Shown here: one piece after another, positions 52,216-62,716 of the stretch
Layout of the letters: every line of letters starts with the position of its first letter
Numbering within the stretch: the first letter of the stretch is position 1
Assembly (NCBI RefSeq): GCF_019083805.1
Contig: NZ_JAHRDV010000007.1
Coordinates: forward strand, 62,001-126,000
Source: Acetobacter estunensis
GTDB taxonomy: Bacteria; Pseudomonadota; Alphaproteobacteria; Acetobacterales; Acetobacteraceae
Reading direction: 5' to 3'
DNA: 64,000 nucleotides
The notes under the pieces: generated by a model
Database searches by the model: none
Seen by the model: the letters and a program-made list of their open reading frames with translations, nothing else
What the model was told of the DNA's origin: nothing
Translations under genes and position numbers: made by a program

Positions 52216-53376
52216 ATGAGTGGCTATCGCCCCTACCAGCAGATCGAGCGCCGCAAGTCGCGTCAGATTCACGTCGGCAAAGTCGCCGTGGGTGGTGACG
52301 CGCCGATCTCGGTGCAGACCATGACCAACACGCTGACCAGCGACGCGCAGGCCACGATCGCCCAGATCCGTCGCGCTGAGCTGGCGGGTGTGGACATTGT
52401 CCGCGTTTCCTGTCCCGATGAGGAAAGCACGGCAGCGCTTGCCGAGATCGTGCAGGAAGTGAATGTTCCCATCGTCGCGGACATCCACTTTCACTACAAG
52501 CGCGCCATTGAAGCGGCGAAAGCCGGTGCGGCGTGCCTGCGCATCAATCCGGGCAATATCGGCAGCGCCGAGCGTGTGCGCGAAGTGGTCAACGCGGCCA
52601 AGGATCATGGCTGCTCCATCCGCATCGGTGTGAACGCCGGTTCGCTGGAGAAGCATCTGCTTGAGAAATACGGTGAGCCGAACCCCGATGCGCTCGTGGA
52701 AAGTGCTCTGGAGCACGCAAAGATTCTTGAAGATCATGATTTCCATGAGTTCAAGATCAGCGTGAAAGCCTCGGACGTGTTCCTTGCTGTGGCCGCTTAC
52801 CAGCAATTGGCCGATGCATGCGACCATCCGCTTCACATCGGTATTACCGAGGCAGGCAGCCGCCGTGCGGGCACGGTGAAGTCCTCCATCGGTCTGGGCA
52901 ACCTGCTGTGGGCTGGCGTGGGTGACACCATGCGCGTCTCCCTGTCCGCCGAGCCGGAAGAAGAAGTGCTGGTGGGTTGGGATATTCTTAAATCCCTCGG
53001 CCTGCGTCATCGTGGTGTGAAGATCATCTCCTGCCCATCCTGCGCGCGTCAGGGCTTCAATGTGATCCAGACCGTGCAGACGCTGGAAGACCGTCTGGCG
53101 CATATCAAGACGCCTCTCACGCTCTCCATCATCGGTTGCGTGGTGAACGGGCCGGGTGAAGCACTGATGACCGACTTGGGCGTGACCGGCGGTGGATCGG
53201 GTCGCCACATGGTGTATTCGGCGGGCAAGCAGGATCACACGATCCCGGCGGATTCCATGATCGATCACATCGTCGATCTGGTGGAAGAGCGTGTCGCCAA
53301 TATCGAGGCCGAGGAAGCCAAGGAAAAGGCGGAAGGCATCGAGGCTGCGCTGCCGGATCTCGCAAGCGCGAAATAA
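52216..53376 (+). CDS. ispG: 4-hydroxy-3-methylbut-2-en-1-yl diphosphate synthase
   Basis: A 386-residue 4Fe-4S enzyme of the MEP isoprenoid pathway. The TIM barrel starts [17 protein letters not shown]. The cluster cysteines are in [10 protein letters not shown] (273, 276) and [11 protein letters not shown] (308). The ATG has GGAGGAT at good spacing. The 174 bp after rodZ contain a small CCTGC/GCAGG hairpin (52121-52137) but no gene. Confidence 0.95.
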   Translation: MSGYRPYQQIERRKSRQIHVGKVAVGGDAPISVQTMTNTLTSDAQATIAQIRRAELAGVDIVRVSCPDEESTAALAEIVQEVNVPIVADIHFHYKRAIEAAKAGAACLRINPGNIGSAERVREVVNAAKDHGCSIRIGVNAGSLEKHLLEKYGEPNPDALVESALEHAKILEDHDFHEFKISVKASDVFLAVAAYQQLADACDHPLHIGITEAGSRRAGTVKSSIGLGNLLWAGVGDTMRVSLSAEPEEEVLVGWDILKSLGLRHRGVKIISCPSCARQGFNVIQTVQTLEDRLAHIKTPLTLSIIGCVVNGPGEALMTDLGVTGGGSGRHMVYSAGKQDHTIPADSMIDHIVDLVEERVANIEAEEAKEKAEGIEAALPDLASAK

Positions 53377-53383
53377 GCAGTTA

Positions 53384-53405
53384 CGGGAACGGCAGGCCGT
53401 TCCCG
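53384..53405 (+). terminator. Terminator-like hairpin between ispG and hisS
   Basis: CGGGAACGGC (53384-53393) and GCCGTTCCCG (53396-53405) form a perfect 10-bp stem with a 2-nt centre, 8 bp after the ispG stop, followed by a T-rich but interrupted tract. It may partly separate ispG from hisS. Confidence 0.7.
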
Positions 53406-53438
53406 TCTGTTCTTACTGTTTCCCCTGAAGTCCGGAGA

Positions 53439-54700
53439 ATGTCCTTGAGCGCCGTTCAGCCAGTACGCGGAACCCACGATCTGATCGGTGAGGAGCAGCG
53501 GCGTCACGCGCATGTCATTGAGACGGCGCGTCGCATCACGGGCACATACGGCTTTGAGGAATGGTCCACACCGATTTTCGAGGACACGGGTGTTTTTGCC
53601 CGTTCGCTCGGGGATACCTCGGATGTCGTGTCCAAGGAAATGTACACGTTCACGGACCGTGGTGGTGAATCGCTTACACTGCGGCCCGAAGGGACTGCGG
53701 CGATTTGCCGGGCACTTGTCACCAACGGTCTGACACAATCGCTGCCGCAGAAGGTGTTCTACGCGGGGCCGATGTTTCGTTATGAGCGCCCGCAGAAAGG
53801 TCGCTACAGACAGTTCCATCAGATCGGAGCCGAGTTGATCGGTCCGGCCGAGTCTCTGGCCGATGCCGAGGCGATCGCCATGGGGCGTGATGTGCTTGAG
53901 GCGCTCGGTCTGGTGGACGAGGTGCGTCTGGAACTGAACACGTTGGGCGATGTGGCCAGCCGCACCGCCTGGCGGGATGCGCTGGTGGAATATTTTTCGG
54001 ATTTCCGTGATCGCCTGTCGGAAGACAGTCTGGTTCGGTTGGAAAAGAATCCCTTGCGTATTCTCGACAGCAAGGCCCCAGCCGATCAGGAGTTGGTGAA
54101 AGACGCCCCGACGCTGGAGCGCTATCTCAACGATGAGTCGCGGCGTTTCTGGGACGAACTTCGTAAGTCTCTGGATGCCTTTGGAGTGGCTTATCAGGAA
54201 AACCCACGCATTGTTCGCGGGCTGGATTACTACAGTCATACAGCGTTTGAGTTTGTGACGGCTCGTCTGGGCGCACAGGGCACTGTTCTGGCAGGAGGGC
54301 GCTATGACGGCCTCGTAGCGGAAATGGGTGGTCCTCGGACTCCAGCCATCGGGTGGGCCGGTGGGATCGAACGCCTCGCGATGATGCTCGATGACACGCC
54401 GGTGGTTGTCGCCCCCGTGGTTGTTATTCCCGCAGGTGATGAGGCACAGATTGCGGCCATTGGCGTGCTGAACCGTTTGCGTGCAGCCGGTGTGCGTGCA
54501 GAAATGGGTTATCGCGGCAATATGCGCAAGCGCATGGAGCGGGCCAACAAGGTGGGTGCGTCCCATGTGGTAATCCTTGGTGAAGCGGAAATCACCAACG
54601 GTACTGTGCAGTTGCGTAACCTTGGGACGGGTGGCCAGATCGAGATTGTGCAGGCTGATCTGGTGGGTGCGATCAGGAGCGATCGGAGCGGAGAGGCAGA

Positions 54701-54704
<4 letters not shown>
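53439..54704 (+). CDS. hisS: Histidyl-tRNA synthetase
   Basis: A 421-residue class II synthetase with motif 2 [24 protein letters not shown], the histidine motifs [13 protein letters not shown] and [13 protein letters not shown], motif 3 [15 protein letters not shown], and a C-terminal anticodon-binding domain. The arginine-containing motifs are of the canonical bacterial type rather than the divergent type of Rhizobiales and Caulobacterales. This agrees with the tRNA-His in the window, which has the usual G-1 and C73. The stop overlaps the prfA start. Confidence 0.96.
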
Positions 54705-55759
<1,055 letters not shown>

Positions 55760-55836
55760 AGAGCCCTTAACCTTGCGACAAGGTGCAGTCTTTAGAACCG
55801 AACTGTATTCATTTCATGAAGGCAGTTTGAGCCGCC

Positions 55837-58779
55837 GTGCGTCATTCAGGATATGTAGATTACCCGAAGCGTCTCCAGAGACGGCGGGCATGGGGCCGTA
55901 AGAGGGCGGCGCTCTCGATTGCCGCTCTGACACTTGGTGTCTTGTTGGGAGCCTGCGTAGGAAGTCCAGCCGTTGCTCAGACCGTAAGGCTGTTTGACGG
56001 GCAGGGGGGACTGAGCGCATCGGCGGTGCAGGCATTTGCTCAGGACCGGGACGGTTTTCTGTACATAGGTGGCCATGCGGGTCTCTATGTCAGCTCGGGT
56101 GGGGAATTCACGCGCGTCGATGTCGGCGATCATGGAAATCTGACGGATGTAAGCGCGCTTGCGGCCTCGGAGGCGTCCGATCAGTTGATGGTGGTCGCCC
56201 ATGATGGTGTGTGGTTGCGGGCGGATGGCGCTTTCCGGCACGTCCCTCTGCCGGTGTCTGGTCGTCGGATGCGGGTAGCCGCGTTCGCTCATGATTTTAT
56301 CGTCATGGATGAGCGGGGTGCGCTCTGGCGTGTGCGGTCCCGGAAAAACGAAGACCCACTCGTTGAACGATTTGCATTAACTGCTCCCGGTAATTCCACG
56401 CTTATCGATGATGTGGCTCTGGATGCGTCTGCGCTGGGAAGTCTCGCGGTTCAGGCGGACACGTTGTGGATGGGATGCGGAGGTGGTGCTCTGTGTCGTG
56501 TGCGGAATGGTGCGTTGGTTGTTTTTGGAAAACAACAAGGTGTACCTTCGGAGACTTGGAACGCATTAACGGCCGCTCCCGACGGAGGAGTTACCGCACG
56601 CGGTGCCACGCATTTGCTGCGTATCGGCGTCAAGGGCGATGTACATGCCGAACCTCTTCCTTCCCGTTCCGGTAATGTAGGGAATTTCCGGCCTTCTTTC
56701 GTCGTCGAAATGCAGGGCGGTTCAGTGGTGACGTCGGTTGGTGAAACCCTGATGGTCCGTTCGCCGGATGGCGCATGGCGTGAGATGGACTCGTTGCCGG
56801 GGTATGGGCGGCGGGACGTGACGGCGGCCTTTGTGGACCGTGAAAACGGTTTGTGGCTGGCAGGTGCGGAACGTGGTGTTATGAGAGTGGCGGGCTTTCC
56901 TTTCTGGAAATCCGTCTCGCCGCAAGGTGAACACGCTCCCTCCCATGTCAGCATCGTTCATCGGGAAGGAGGCAACGCCGTATGGCTGGCGACTTCGAAC
57001 GGTTTGTTCCGTTATACGATTGCCGAAGGAGGCGATCTGACAACACCGCTTGCGCATTACGATATTGACGTAAAGTCGATGGTGCGCAGCACGGATGGCG
57101 CACTGTGGATCGTTGAAAAGAGTGGAACGCTCCTGCGACTGGATGTTCTGACGGGCCGTGTGCAGCGTCTTGCCTCGCTCTCGTCCCTTACCGGTGCTCT
57201 TGACGTCGATAGTGCTGGCCGTCTGTGGGTTGGCACGATGACGGGTCTCGTCAGGCTGGATGATCCGGTGCACCCGCCTGCTCGATTGCCGCGTCCTCTA
57301 AGTTTGCGGGATCGGCGCGTCAATGCGCTGTCTCTCGATCAGTTCGGTCGTCTGCTCGTGCTGACCGATACGGTGCTTTTTCGTCAGAAAGCGGCTGAGG
57401 ATGTCTTCGACCCGCAAATCGATGTGGAAGAACAGGGCATTGGAGCGGGTCGCTTGATGGCGGTCTCGACCAATAACGATGTCTGGATCGCGGGAGAGCG
57501 GGGTGGCGTACGGAAGGTGACACTTCCGGAGGAAGGAGAGGCGACGGTCACGGGTGCCGATGGCGTGCATGGACAGGGGCTCGTGCAGGCTTTGTTCCGG
57601 GACAGTCGGGGCTGGATATGGATGGGGGGACTTCAGGGGCTGGATATTCTTTCCCCTTCCGGTTGGACGCATCTGGATACGAGTTCGGGACTGACCTCCA
57701 ACGCGATACTTCCCGGCGCCATCAGTGAAGATGACGATGGAACGATGTGGTTCGGGACCGAGGGAGGGCTTTCCCGTCTGACAGATCCTGCGCATCTTCC
57801 GGCATTGCCTCAATTGCATACGCGCATCACGTCAGCTCGGCTTGGATCTGTTGATCTGCTGTCCAGACCGATGGATGAGGCGGAGGGTCATCAGGAGTTG
57901 CGGCTGGAATATGTCGCCCCCACTTTTGTGGGGCATGGCAGCCTGCGGTACCATTATCACCTGATGCCGCTGGATGAGGATGAGCACGAAACTTCGGCCA
58001 TGTTCGTCACATGGCCGGATATGAAAGGAAAGCAGATTTCCTTCGACGTGCAGGCGGTGGACGTCCTGTACGGGCGTTCCGCCACCGCTGCGTCTTTCCA
58101 TGCGGCTCAGACCAAAGGGGCTTCGTTCACGACCCGTATGATTGTGTGGGGCTTCTGCAGTGTTCTTGTTCTGGTCGTGGGCGGAATGATTACTTTCAGA
58201 GCTGTCGCGGCCGCGCGGCGTCGGCATATCGAGCAGGCCGTGCGGGGACGGACTCGCTTCATGGAGGAAATGCAGGCGCAGTTGCGTCAGCAATCCCGGG
58301 TCGATGTGCTAACGGGCCTGCTCAATCGGCGCGCTGTGTGCGACGAACTGGAGAGTCTGATGAATTCGATCGGACCGGATGATCTGATGGCGGTGGCTCT
58401 TATCGATATCGACCATTTCAAAGCCATCAATGACACACTCGGTCATCAGGGCGGTGACTTCGTGCTGGAGCAGTACGGACACCGTCTCCGTCAGGGAAGT
58501 GGAGTGGGGGCGGTCCCGGGACGTTACGGCGGAGAGGAACTGATTGTGGTGTTTACGTCGATTCCCTCCGTTCAGGCTCTGACCACGCAGGTTGGACGGC
58601 TGCATGAGCTGTTGCGCGAACCTCTTGTTTATGAAGGGCATGAGATCGTTGTGACATGCAGTATAGGATTGGCTGTGCGCATCCCGGGCGACACGCCCGG
58701 CCGAATCGTGGGGCGTGCGGATCGTGCCCTTTACCGGGGTAAGAGAAATGGTCGCAATTGTGTTGTCATGGCTGATTGA
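55837..58779 (+). CDS. Beta-propeller sensor diguanylate cyclase (GGDEF)
   Basis: A 980-residue membrane sensor. A signal sequence (about 24-47; also a possible lipobox, LGAC) is followed by a periplasmic two-component-regulator propeller of repeated DRDGFLYIGGHAGLY, GRLWVGTMTGLVRL, GWIWMGGLQGLDIL and GTMWFGTEGGLSRL blades. After these come a Y_Y_Y-like domain, one membrane helix (about 767-790) and a GGDEF domain (LTGLLNRRAVC, ALIDIDHFKAINDTLGHQGGD, RYGGEEL at about 898). GGEEL is an active variant; the usual RxxD inhibitory site is not seen upstream. It should make cyclic di-GMP in response to an external cue. The start is GTG. It has no partner in the window. Confidence 0.9.
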   Translation: MRHSGYVDYPKRLQRRRAWGRKRAALSIAALTLGVLLGACVGSPAVAQTVRLFDGQGGLSASAVQAFAQDRDGFLYIGGHAGLYVSSGGEFTRVDVGDHGNLTDVSALAASEASDQLMVVAHDGVWLRADGAFRHVPLPVSGRRMRVAAFAHDFIVMDERGALWRVRSRKNEDPLVERFALTAPGNSTLIDDVALDASALGSLAVQADTLWMGCGGGALCRVRNGALVVFGKQQGVPSETWNALTAAPDGGVTARGATHLLRIGVKGDVHAEPLPSRSGNVGNFRPSFVVEMQGGSVVTSVGETLMVRSPDGAWREMDSLPGYGRRDVTAAFVDRENGLWLAGAERGVMRVAGFPFWKSVSPQGEHAPSHVSIVHREGGNAVWLATSNGLFRYTIAEGGDLTTPLAHYDIDVKSMVRSTDGALWIVEKSGTLLRLDVLTGRVQRLASLSSLTGALDVDSAGRLWVGTMTGLVRLDDPVHPPARLPRPLSLRDRRVNALSLDQFGRLLVLTDTVLFRQKAAEDVFDPQIDVEEQGIGAGRLMAVSTNNDVWIAGERGGVRKVTLPEEGEATVTGADGVHGQGLVQALFRDSRGWIWMGGLQGLDILSPSGWTHLDTSSGLTSNAILPGAISEDDDGTMWFGTEGGLSRLTDPAHLPALPQLHTRITSARLGSVDLLSRPMDEAEGHQELRLEYVAPTFVGHGSLRYHYHLMPLDEDEHETSAMFVTWPDMKGKQISFDVQAVDVLYGRSATAASFHAAQTKGASFTTRMIVWGFCSVLVLVVGGMITFRAVAAARRRHIEQAVRGRTRFMEEMQAQLRQQSRVDVLTGLLNRRAVCDELESLMNSIGPDDLMAVALIDIDHFKAINDTLGHQGGDFVLEQYGHRLRQGSGVGAVPGRYGGEELIVVFTSIPSVQALTTQVGRLHELLREPLVYEGHEIVVTCSIGLAVRIPGDTPGRIVGRADRALYRGKRNGRNCVVMAD

Positions 58780-58789
58780 AGGTGTTCGA

Positions 58790-59272
58790 TTAGCTTGTGG
58801 CAACGGTGCAGGCGCCTGTCCGACCTGCCGTATGCTGTGCAGTTGAGGGACTGGTCGGATCCATCAGGAAAAAATCGGTGAAATCATGTGCGCCCATTGC
58901 CTGAAAGGTATGCCCATCCGGTGAATGAAGAGTACCTTCACTGCTGACCTCTCGTGTGACGGGGTGGCCATCTGGCCCCTCAATGACGATTTCTCCGCAA
59001 AGAGCGTAGGAATGGTCTGCGTGCGTGTCCGATATGTGGATGATCGCCTGCTTTTCGGGCGTGCGGTTGTCGAGTGTAAAGGTTGCAGCCAGTTCGCCAT
59101 CTACGTACAGGCGGGATATCTCGGAGATTTCCTCGCTGGCTTTTCCGTCTTCCACCTTGAATTCGCCTGCTTGAGCCAGAATGGGGAAAAGACCCAGTCC
59201 GAACAGCGCCGATATGCAAAAAAATCGGAAGGACGAACGAGGGAAGCGCTTCCGATCGGCCTGTCGTTTCAT
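58790..59272 (-). CDS. Hypothetical secreted protein
   Basis: A 160-residue protein with a likely signal peptide (residues about 15-36, FRFFCISALFGLGLFPILAQAG). The mature part has SEEISEISRLYVDGELAATFTLDNRTPEKQAIIHISDTHADHSYALCGEIVIEGPDGHPV and two cysteines; it looks like a small beta-rich periplasmic domain. I do not recognise a family. It sits on the opposite strand between the GGDEF gene and prmC, 10 bp from the former's stop. The GGDEF-prmC gap thus holds a separate transcription unit. Confidence 0.65.
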   Translation of the reverse strand: MKRQADRKRFPRSSFRFFCISALFGLGLFPILAQAGEFKVEDGKASEEISEISRLYVDGELAATFTLDNRTPEKQAIIHISDTHADHSYALCGEIVIEGPDGHPVTREVSSEGTLHSPDGHTFQAMGAHDFTDFFLMDPTSPSTAQHTAGRTGACTVATS

Positions 59273-59374
59273 GCTGCGTGAACCTCATGCTGGGAATGGG
59301 AAGAGGAAGGGCGCAATGGCCCGGAAGAGAGTTTGACATATGGGAAGTTTGATGCGCAGCGGCAACATAGGCTC

Positions 59375-60247
59375 ATGATGGGCAAGGCTGCTCTGACAGT
59401 GGGTGAGGCAATTGCGGCTGCAACCACGCGACTTGCGGTAAAAGCTATTGAGCAGCCGCGGCGCGAGGCGCGACTGCTGTTTGAGCTGGCATCTGGCCAT
59501 GATGTGCCGTGGCAGCTTGCACACGGTGGCGATACCGTGTCGGACAATGCTGCGCTTGCATATGATGCATTGGTTGCGCGGCGCGCGGCAGGTGAGCCAA
59601 TGGCGCATCTGAGTGGACGGCAGGGGTTCTGGACACTGGATCTGGAAGTCTCGGCCGACACTCTCGTGCCACGTGGCGATACAGAGACTCTGATCGAAGC
59701 GTTGCTGGATCACCGTCCTGATCGGGAAGCGGCCTACACCTTCCTTGATCTTGGCACAGGCACGGGCTGTCTGCTGCTTGCGGCGCTGAGTGAATATACA
59801 GCGGCTTTCGGGATCGGAGTGGACCGCGTCCCTGAAGCGGCTTTGCTTGCGGCGCGGAATGCACGCAGGACGGGCTTGGACCAGCGGGCGGCGTTCATGG
59901 TTTCCGCTTGGGATGCGGCTGTGGAGGAGAAACGCTTCGATGTCATTCTCTCCAATCCTCCCTATATTCCGAGCGACGACATTTCAGGCCTTATGGTTGA
60001 GGTGTCGGCTCATGAGCCGGCCAGCGCGCTGGATGGAGGAGCCGATGGGTTGCGGGAATACCGGTATCTGATTCCGGCTCTACGGCGGCTCCTCGTTTCC
60101 GGTGGTTTGGCGGTTATCGAGATCGGTATTGAGCAGCATGAAGATGTGACGCGTCTTGCCCGTGCTGTTGATCTGAAGGTTGTGGATATTCGGGTCGATC
60201 TGGGACGGATTCCCCGTGCTGTCGTGCTGGAAGCACCCTCTGCGTAA
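59375..60247 (+). CDS. prmC: Peptide chain release factor N5-glutamine methyltransferase
   Basis: A 290-residue SAM methyltransferase that methylates the GGQ glutamine of release factors. It shows EARLLFELASGH, SGRQGFWTLDLEVSADTLVPRGDTETLIEALL, motif I FLDLGTGTGCLLLAALSE and the catalytic NPPY (ILSNPPYIPSDD). An ATG one codon later and a TTG at 59333 are alternatives. It is separated from prfA by 3.6 kb. The 288 bp to the next gene hold nothing recognisable. Confidence 0.94.
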   Translation: MMGKAALTVGEAIAAATTRLAVKAIEQPRREARLLFELASGHDVPWQLAHGGDTVSDNAALAYDALVARRAAGEPMAHLSGRQGFWTLDLEVSADTLVPRGDTETLIEALLDHRPDREAAYTFLDLGTGTGCLLLAALSEYTAAFGIGVDRVPEAALLAARNARRTGLDQRAAFMVSAWDAAVEEKRFDVILSNPPYIPSDDISGLMVEVSAHEPASALDGGADGLREYRYLIPALRRLLVSGGLAVIEIGIEQHEDVTRLARAVDLKVVDIRVDLGRIPRAVVLEAPSA

Positions 60248-60535
60248 GGGACGTGTTTTTCATGGGCTATTACTGTGCGATCTCCCCTTGCATGGGACGC
60301 CATAGTGTGGTCAAAAGGTAGCAGAGCGTCTGACGGTTCATCGGAAAACGTGTCTTTTCACGATACGCTTTGTATCTGTCGTCAGAAATGGTCTCAAGCA
60401 GGTTGGTAAGAGTGATTTGCCTGTGCAGTCCTCAGCCCCTCACCCTTGATAAAGCAGACAGCAGGACAATACCGGTCTGACAGGGCTCGAGCCCGGCAAT
60501 GGCCGGAAGAGACAGGAAAGTGTCGTGGTAACACC

Positions 60536-60958
60536 ATGAATATGAAACGTACGCGCAGCCGTAATCACCGTTCAGGAAGCTCCGGCGGTGGCTCACGCCA
60601 GCAGAACGGGCAGATACCGCTGAACCGTAATCATGTCTTCGACAGCAATGGTCCAGAGGTGCGGGTGCGCGGCACGGCCCAGCAGTTGTTCGAGAAATAT
60701 CTTCAGCTTGGGCGGGATGCGACAAGCGGTGGCGATCGGGTGACGGCCGAGGCCTGTTTTCAGCATGCCGAACATTATTTTCGTATTCTGAACGCCATGG
60801 CTCAGGCAGCCCAGCAGGCCCAGATCGAACGTCAGGAACGGGCGGCCCGTTCCCGTTCGGCTTATCAGCAGGAGAATGGAGGCAATAATCTGGCGGATGA
60901 GCCTCAGCCATCTCCTGATAGAGAAGAGAACGAAGAATCGGCGGCTGCTGTTTCGTGA
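60536..60958 (+). CDS. DUF4167 domain protein
   Basis: A 140-residue basic-then-acidic protein. It shows RTRSRNHRSGSSGGGSRQQNGQIPLNRNHVFDSNGPEVRVRGTAQQLFEKYLQLGRDATSGGDRVTAEACFQHAEHYFRILNAM, the DUF4167 signature of alphaproteobacteria, followed by a Gln/Glu-rich tail. The function is unknown; the position after prmC is conserved in the class. The ribosome site is weak. A strong bidirectional terminator follows. Confidence 0.9.
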   Translation: MNMKRTRSRNHRSGSSGGGSRQQNGQIPLNRNHVFDSNGPEVRVRGTAQQLFEKYLQLGRDATSGGDRVTAEACFQHAEHYFRILNAMAQAAQQAQIERQERAARSRSAYQQENGGNNLADEPQPSPDREENEESAAAVS

Positions 60959-60961
60959 TTT

Positions 60962-60992
60962 AAAAAGGGCATCCCAAAAGATGCCCTTTTTT
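60962..60992. terminator. Bidirectional terminator
   Basis: AAAAAGGGCATC and GATGCCCTTTTTT form a 7-bp GC-rich stem extended by A/T pairs, with runs of A and T on both sides. It separates the convergent DUF4167 and Old Yellow Enzyme genes. Confidence 0.92.
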
Positions 60993-61001
60993 ATTGTGCT
61001 G

Positions 61002-62075
61002 TCAGGAGGCGGGCGGATAGTCGAGATAGCCTTCTGTGCCCTGTGAGTACCAAGTCTTCATATTGTCAGGAGCCAACGGAAGATGCCGCCGGATGCGCTC
61101 AGGAAGGTCGGGATTTGAAATGAACGGCCGCCCGAAGCTTATGGCATCGGCCACGCCGGAATCGAGAGCTTCCTGCGCCAGTTCGGGGGTGTAATCGGAA
61201 TTGAGTATCAAGACGCCCTTGAACACTTCGCGGATGCGCGGAGAGAGTTTGGGGACTGTGGTGGTACCGAATGTTCCGTTCGGCCCCGGTTCGCGCAGGC
61301 CGAGTGACGCGATCCCGAGATCGGACAGCATCCGGGCGGCCGGAAGAAAGACTGCCGCCGGATCGCTGTCATCCACTCCCTGAGTTTCCCCATTCGGGGA
61401 AAGACGCACGCTCGTACGATCCGCACCGATGGTGGCGATCACGCGTTCAGTGACCTCGCGAAGCAGGCGGATACGGTTTTCTGGTGACCCACCGTAAGCA
61501 TCGGTGCGGTGATTGACGCCGTTGCGCAGGAATTCATCGATCAGATAGCCATTGGCGGCGTGAATCTGCACACCGTCGAAGCCAGCCGCCATCGCATTGC
61601 GCGCCGCCCGCTCGTACGTGTCCAAAAGGCCGGGGATTTCATCCAGCCTTAGAGCACGGGCCTCTTCGTAAGGCTTTTTGCCTTCATAAGTGTGCACTTC
61701 ACCGGGAGCTTTCCCGACTGAGGACGACACCGGTTGCTCGCCCGTTACTGAGGAGTGAACGGCACGACCCATATGCCATATCTGCGTGATGATGCGTCCA
61801 CCGGCCTCGTGCACGGCCTGAGTGACGGGCTTCCAGGCTTCGACCTGTTCCTCGGACCATATTCCCGGTGCGTAGGGCCAGCCGAGTCCCTGCGGGCTGA
61901 TGCCGGTGGCCTCCGAGACGATCAGCCCCGCACTAGCTCGCTGGGCATAATATTCCGCCATGATGGGGGTGGGAACGTGCTCGCGAGTGGCACGGCCACG
62001 GGTGAGGGGGGCCATGATAATACGGTTGGGTGCATTGATGGCACCGATACGGATGGGATCGAAAAGGCTGGTCAT
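61002..62075 (-). CDS. Old Yellow Enzyme family ene-reductase (NADH:flavin oxidoreductase)
   Basis: A 357-residue FMN-dependent TIM barrel of the NemA type. It shows NRIIMAPLTRGRA, YYAQRASAGLIVSEAT, QIWHMGRAVH, FDGVQIHAANGYLIDEFLRNGVNHRTDAYGGSPENRIRLL and SFGRPFISNPDLPERI. It reduces electrophilic enals, quinones or nitro compounds. The ATG at 62075 has GGAG ten bases upstream. It is divergent from an ArsR-family regulator with a palindrome between them, so induction by an electrophile is likely. Confidence 0.92.
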   Translation of the reverse strand: MTSLFDPIRIGAINAPNRIIMAPLTRGRATREHVPTPIMAEYYAQRASAGLIVSEATGISPQGLGWPYAPGIWSEEQVEAWKPVTQAVHEAGGRIITQIWHMGRAVHSSVTGEQPVSSSVGKAPGEVHTYEGKKPYEEARALRLDEIPGLLDTYERAARNAMAAGFDGVQIHAANGYLIDEFLRNGVNHRTDAYGGSPENRIRLLREVTERVIATIGADRTSVRLSPNGETQGVDDSDPAAVFLPAARMLSDLGIASLGLREPGPNGTFGTTTVPKLSPRIREVFKGVLILNSDYTPELAQEALDSGVADAISFGRPFISNPDLPERIRRHLPLAPDNMKTWYSQGTEGYLDYPPAS

Positions 62076-62114
62076 GAGGATATCTCCTGCCTGTTGAGAG
62101 GCGATCCGGATCAT

Positions 62115-62134
62115 AGTTCGAAAAAAGTCGAACT
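62115..62134. promoter_or_regulatory. Palindromic operator between OYE and ArsR genes
   Basis: AGTTCGA (62115-62121) and TCGAACT (62128-62134) form a perfect 7-bp inverted repeat with a 6-nt A-rich spacer, in the 136 bp between the divergent genes. It is a likely binding site for the adjacent ArsR-type repressor. Confidence 0.65.
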
Positions 62135-62211
62135 TAAAGAGGCAAGGTGTTGCATGACGGGAGCGTTTCATTCGCGTATCAGGTGCAGACTATAGGGAGT
62201 GCCGCAGAACC

Positions 62212-62517
62212 ATGGAGCGTTACGAGCATCCGGTTATTGCAGATGTGGATATCTGTCGGCTGTTTGCTGCCCTGTCGGATCCCGTACGGCTGGCTATGGT
62301 GCGAAAGCTGGCACGGCACGGTGCTCTCAATTGCGCAGCGCTCACGATGGATCGACCGCGTTCGACCATGTCGCACCATTTCCGGGTTCTGAGGGCGGCC
62401 GGTCTGGTGCGCACAACGGTGAGTGGGACTGAGCATGTGAATGCACTGCGCGAGACCGAGCTGGAAGCCCGTTTTCCGGGGCTTCTTCGGTTGATTCTAG
62501 AAGAGGGTGGCGATTGA
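62212..62517 (+). CDS. ArsR/SmtB-family transcriptional regulator
   Basis: A 101-residue winged-helix repressor (DICRLFAALSDPVRLAMVRKLARHGALNCAALTMDRPRSTMSHHFRVLRAAGLVRTTVSGTEHVNAL). It lacks the ELCVCDL metal site; a single cysteine in the LNCAAL segment suggests thiol or electrophile sensing instead of metal sensing. It probably represses the divergent ene-reductase gene and itself. It ends inside the rpsD promoter. Confidence 0.88.
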   Translation: MERYEHPVIADVDICRLFAALSDPVRLAMVRKLARHGALNCAALTMDRPRSTMSHHFRVLRAAGLVRTTVSGTEHVNALRETELEARFPGLLRLILEEGGD

Positions 62518-62543
62518 CAAATAGAGGTCAGACCCTCTATAGG
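62514..62543 (+). promoter_or_regulatory. Sigma-70 promoter of rpsD with dyad in spacer
   Basis: TTGACA (62514-62519), 18-nt spacer, TATAGG (62538-62543). The -35 overlaps the arsR stop. TAGAGG (62522-62527) and CCTCTA (62534-62539) form a perfect dyad inside the spacer, which could be an operator or chance. The rest of the 199-bp leader to rpsD has no gene. Confidence 0.6.
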
Positions 62544-62716
62544 CCGCTCCCATTGCCGGGAACGTGGACGGTTCGGCTGCCTTGATGGGTGTATGCTCCC
62601 CAAAGGCAGTAATACGAAACGCGCCCGCTTCGCTCCATTCTGGACGAGGACTACCGGTGCCACGAGCGTACGGGCTGATGCCTGTCACGCCGCGAAGATG
62701 AAAGCAGAGCGCGCAT

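Noticed and set aside
60248..60535. Possible small RNA or gene in the 288-bp gap before the DUF4167 gene
   Set aside because: No good ribosome site, promoter pair or terminator was seen; left as non-coding.
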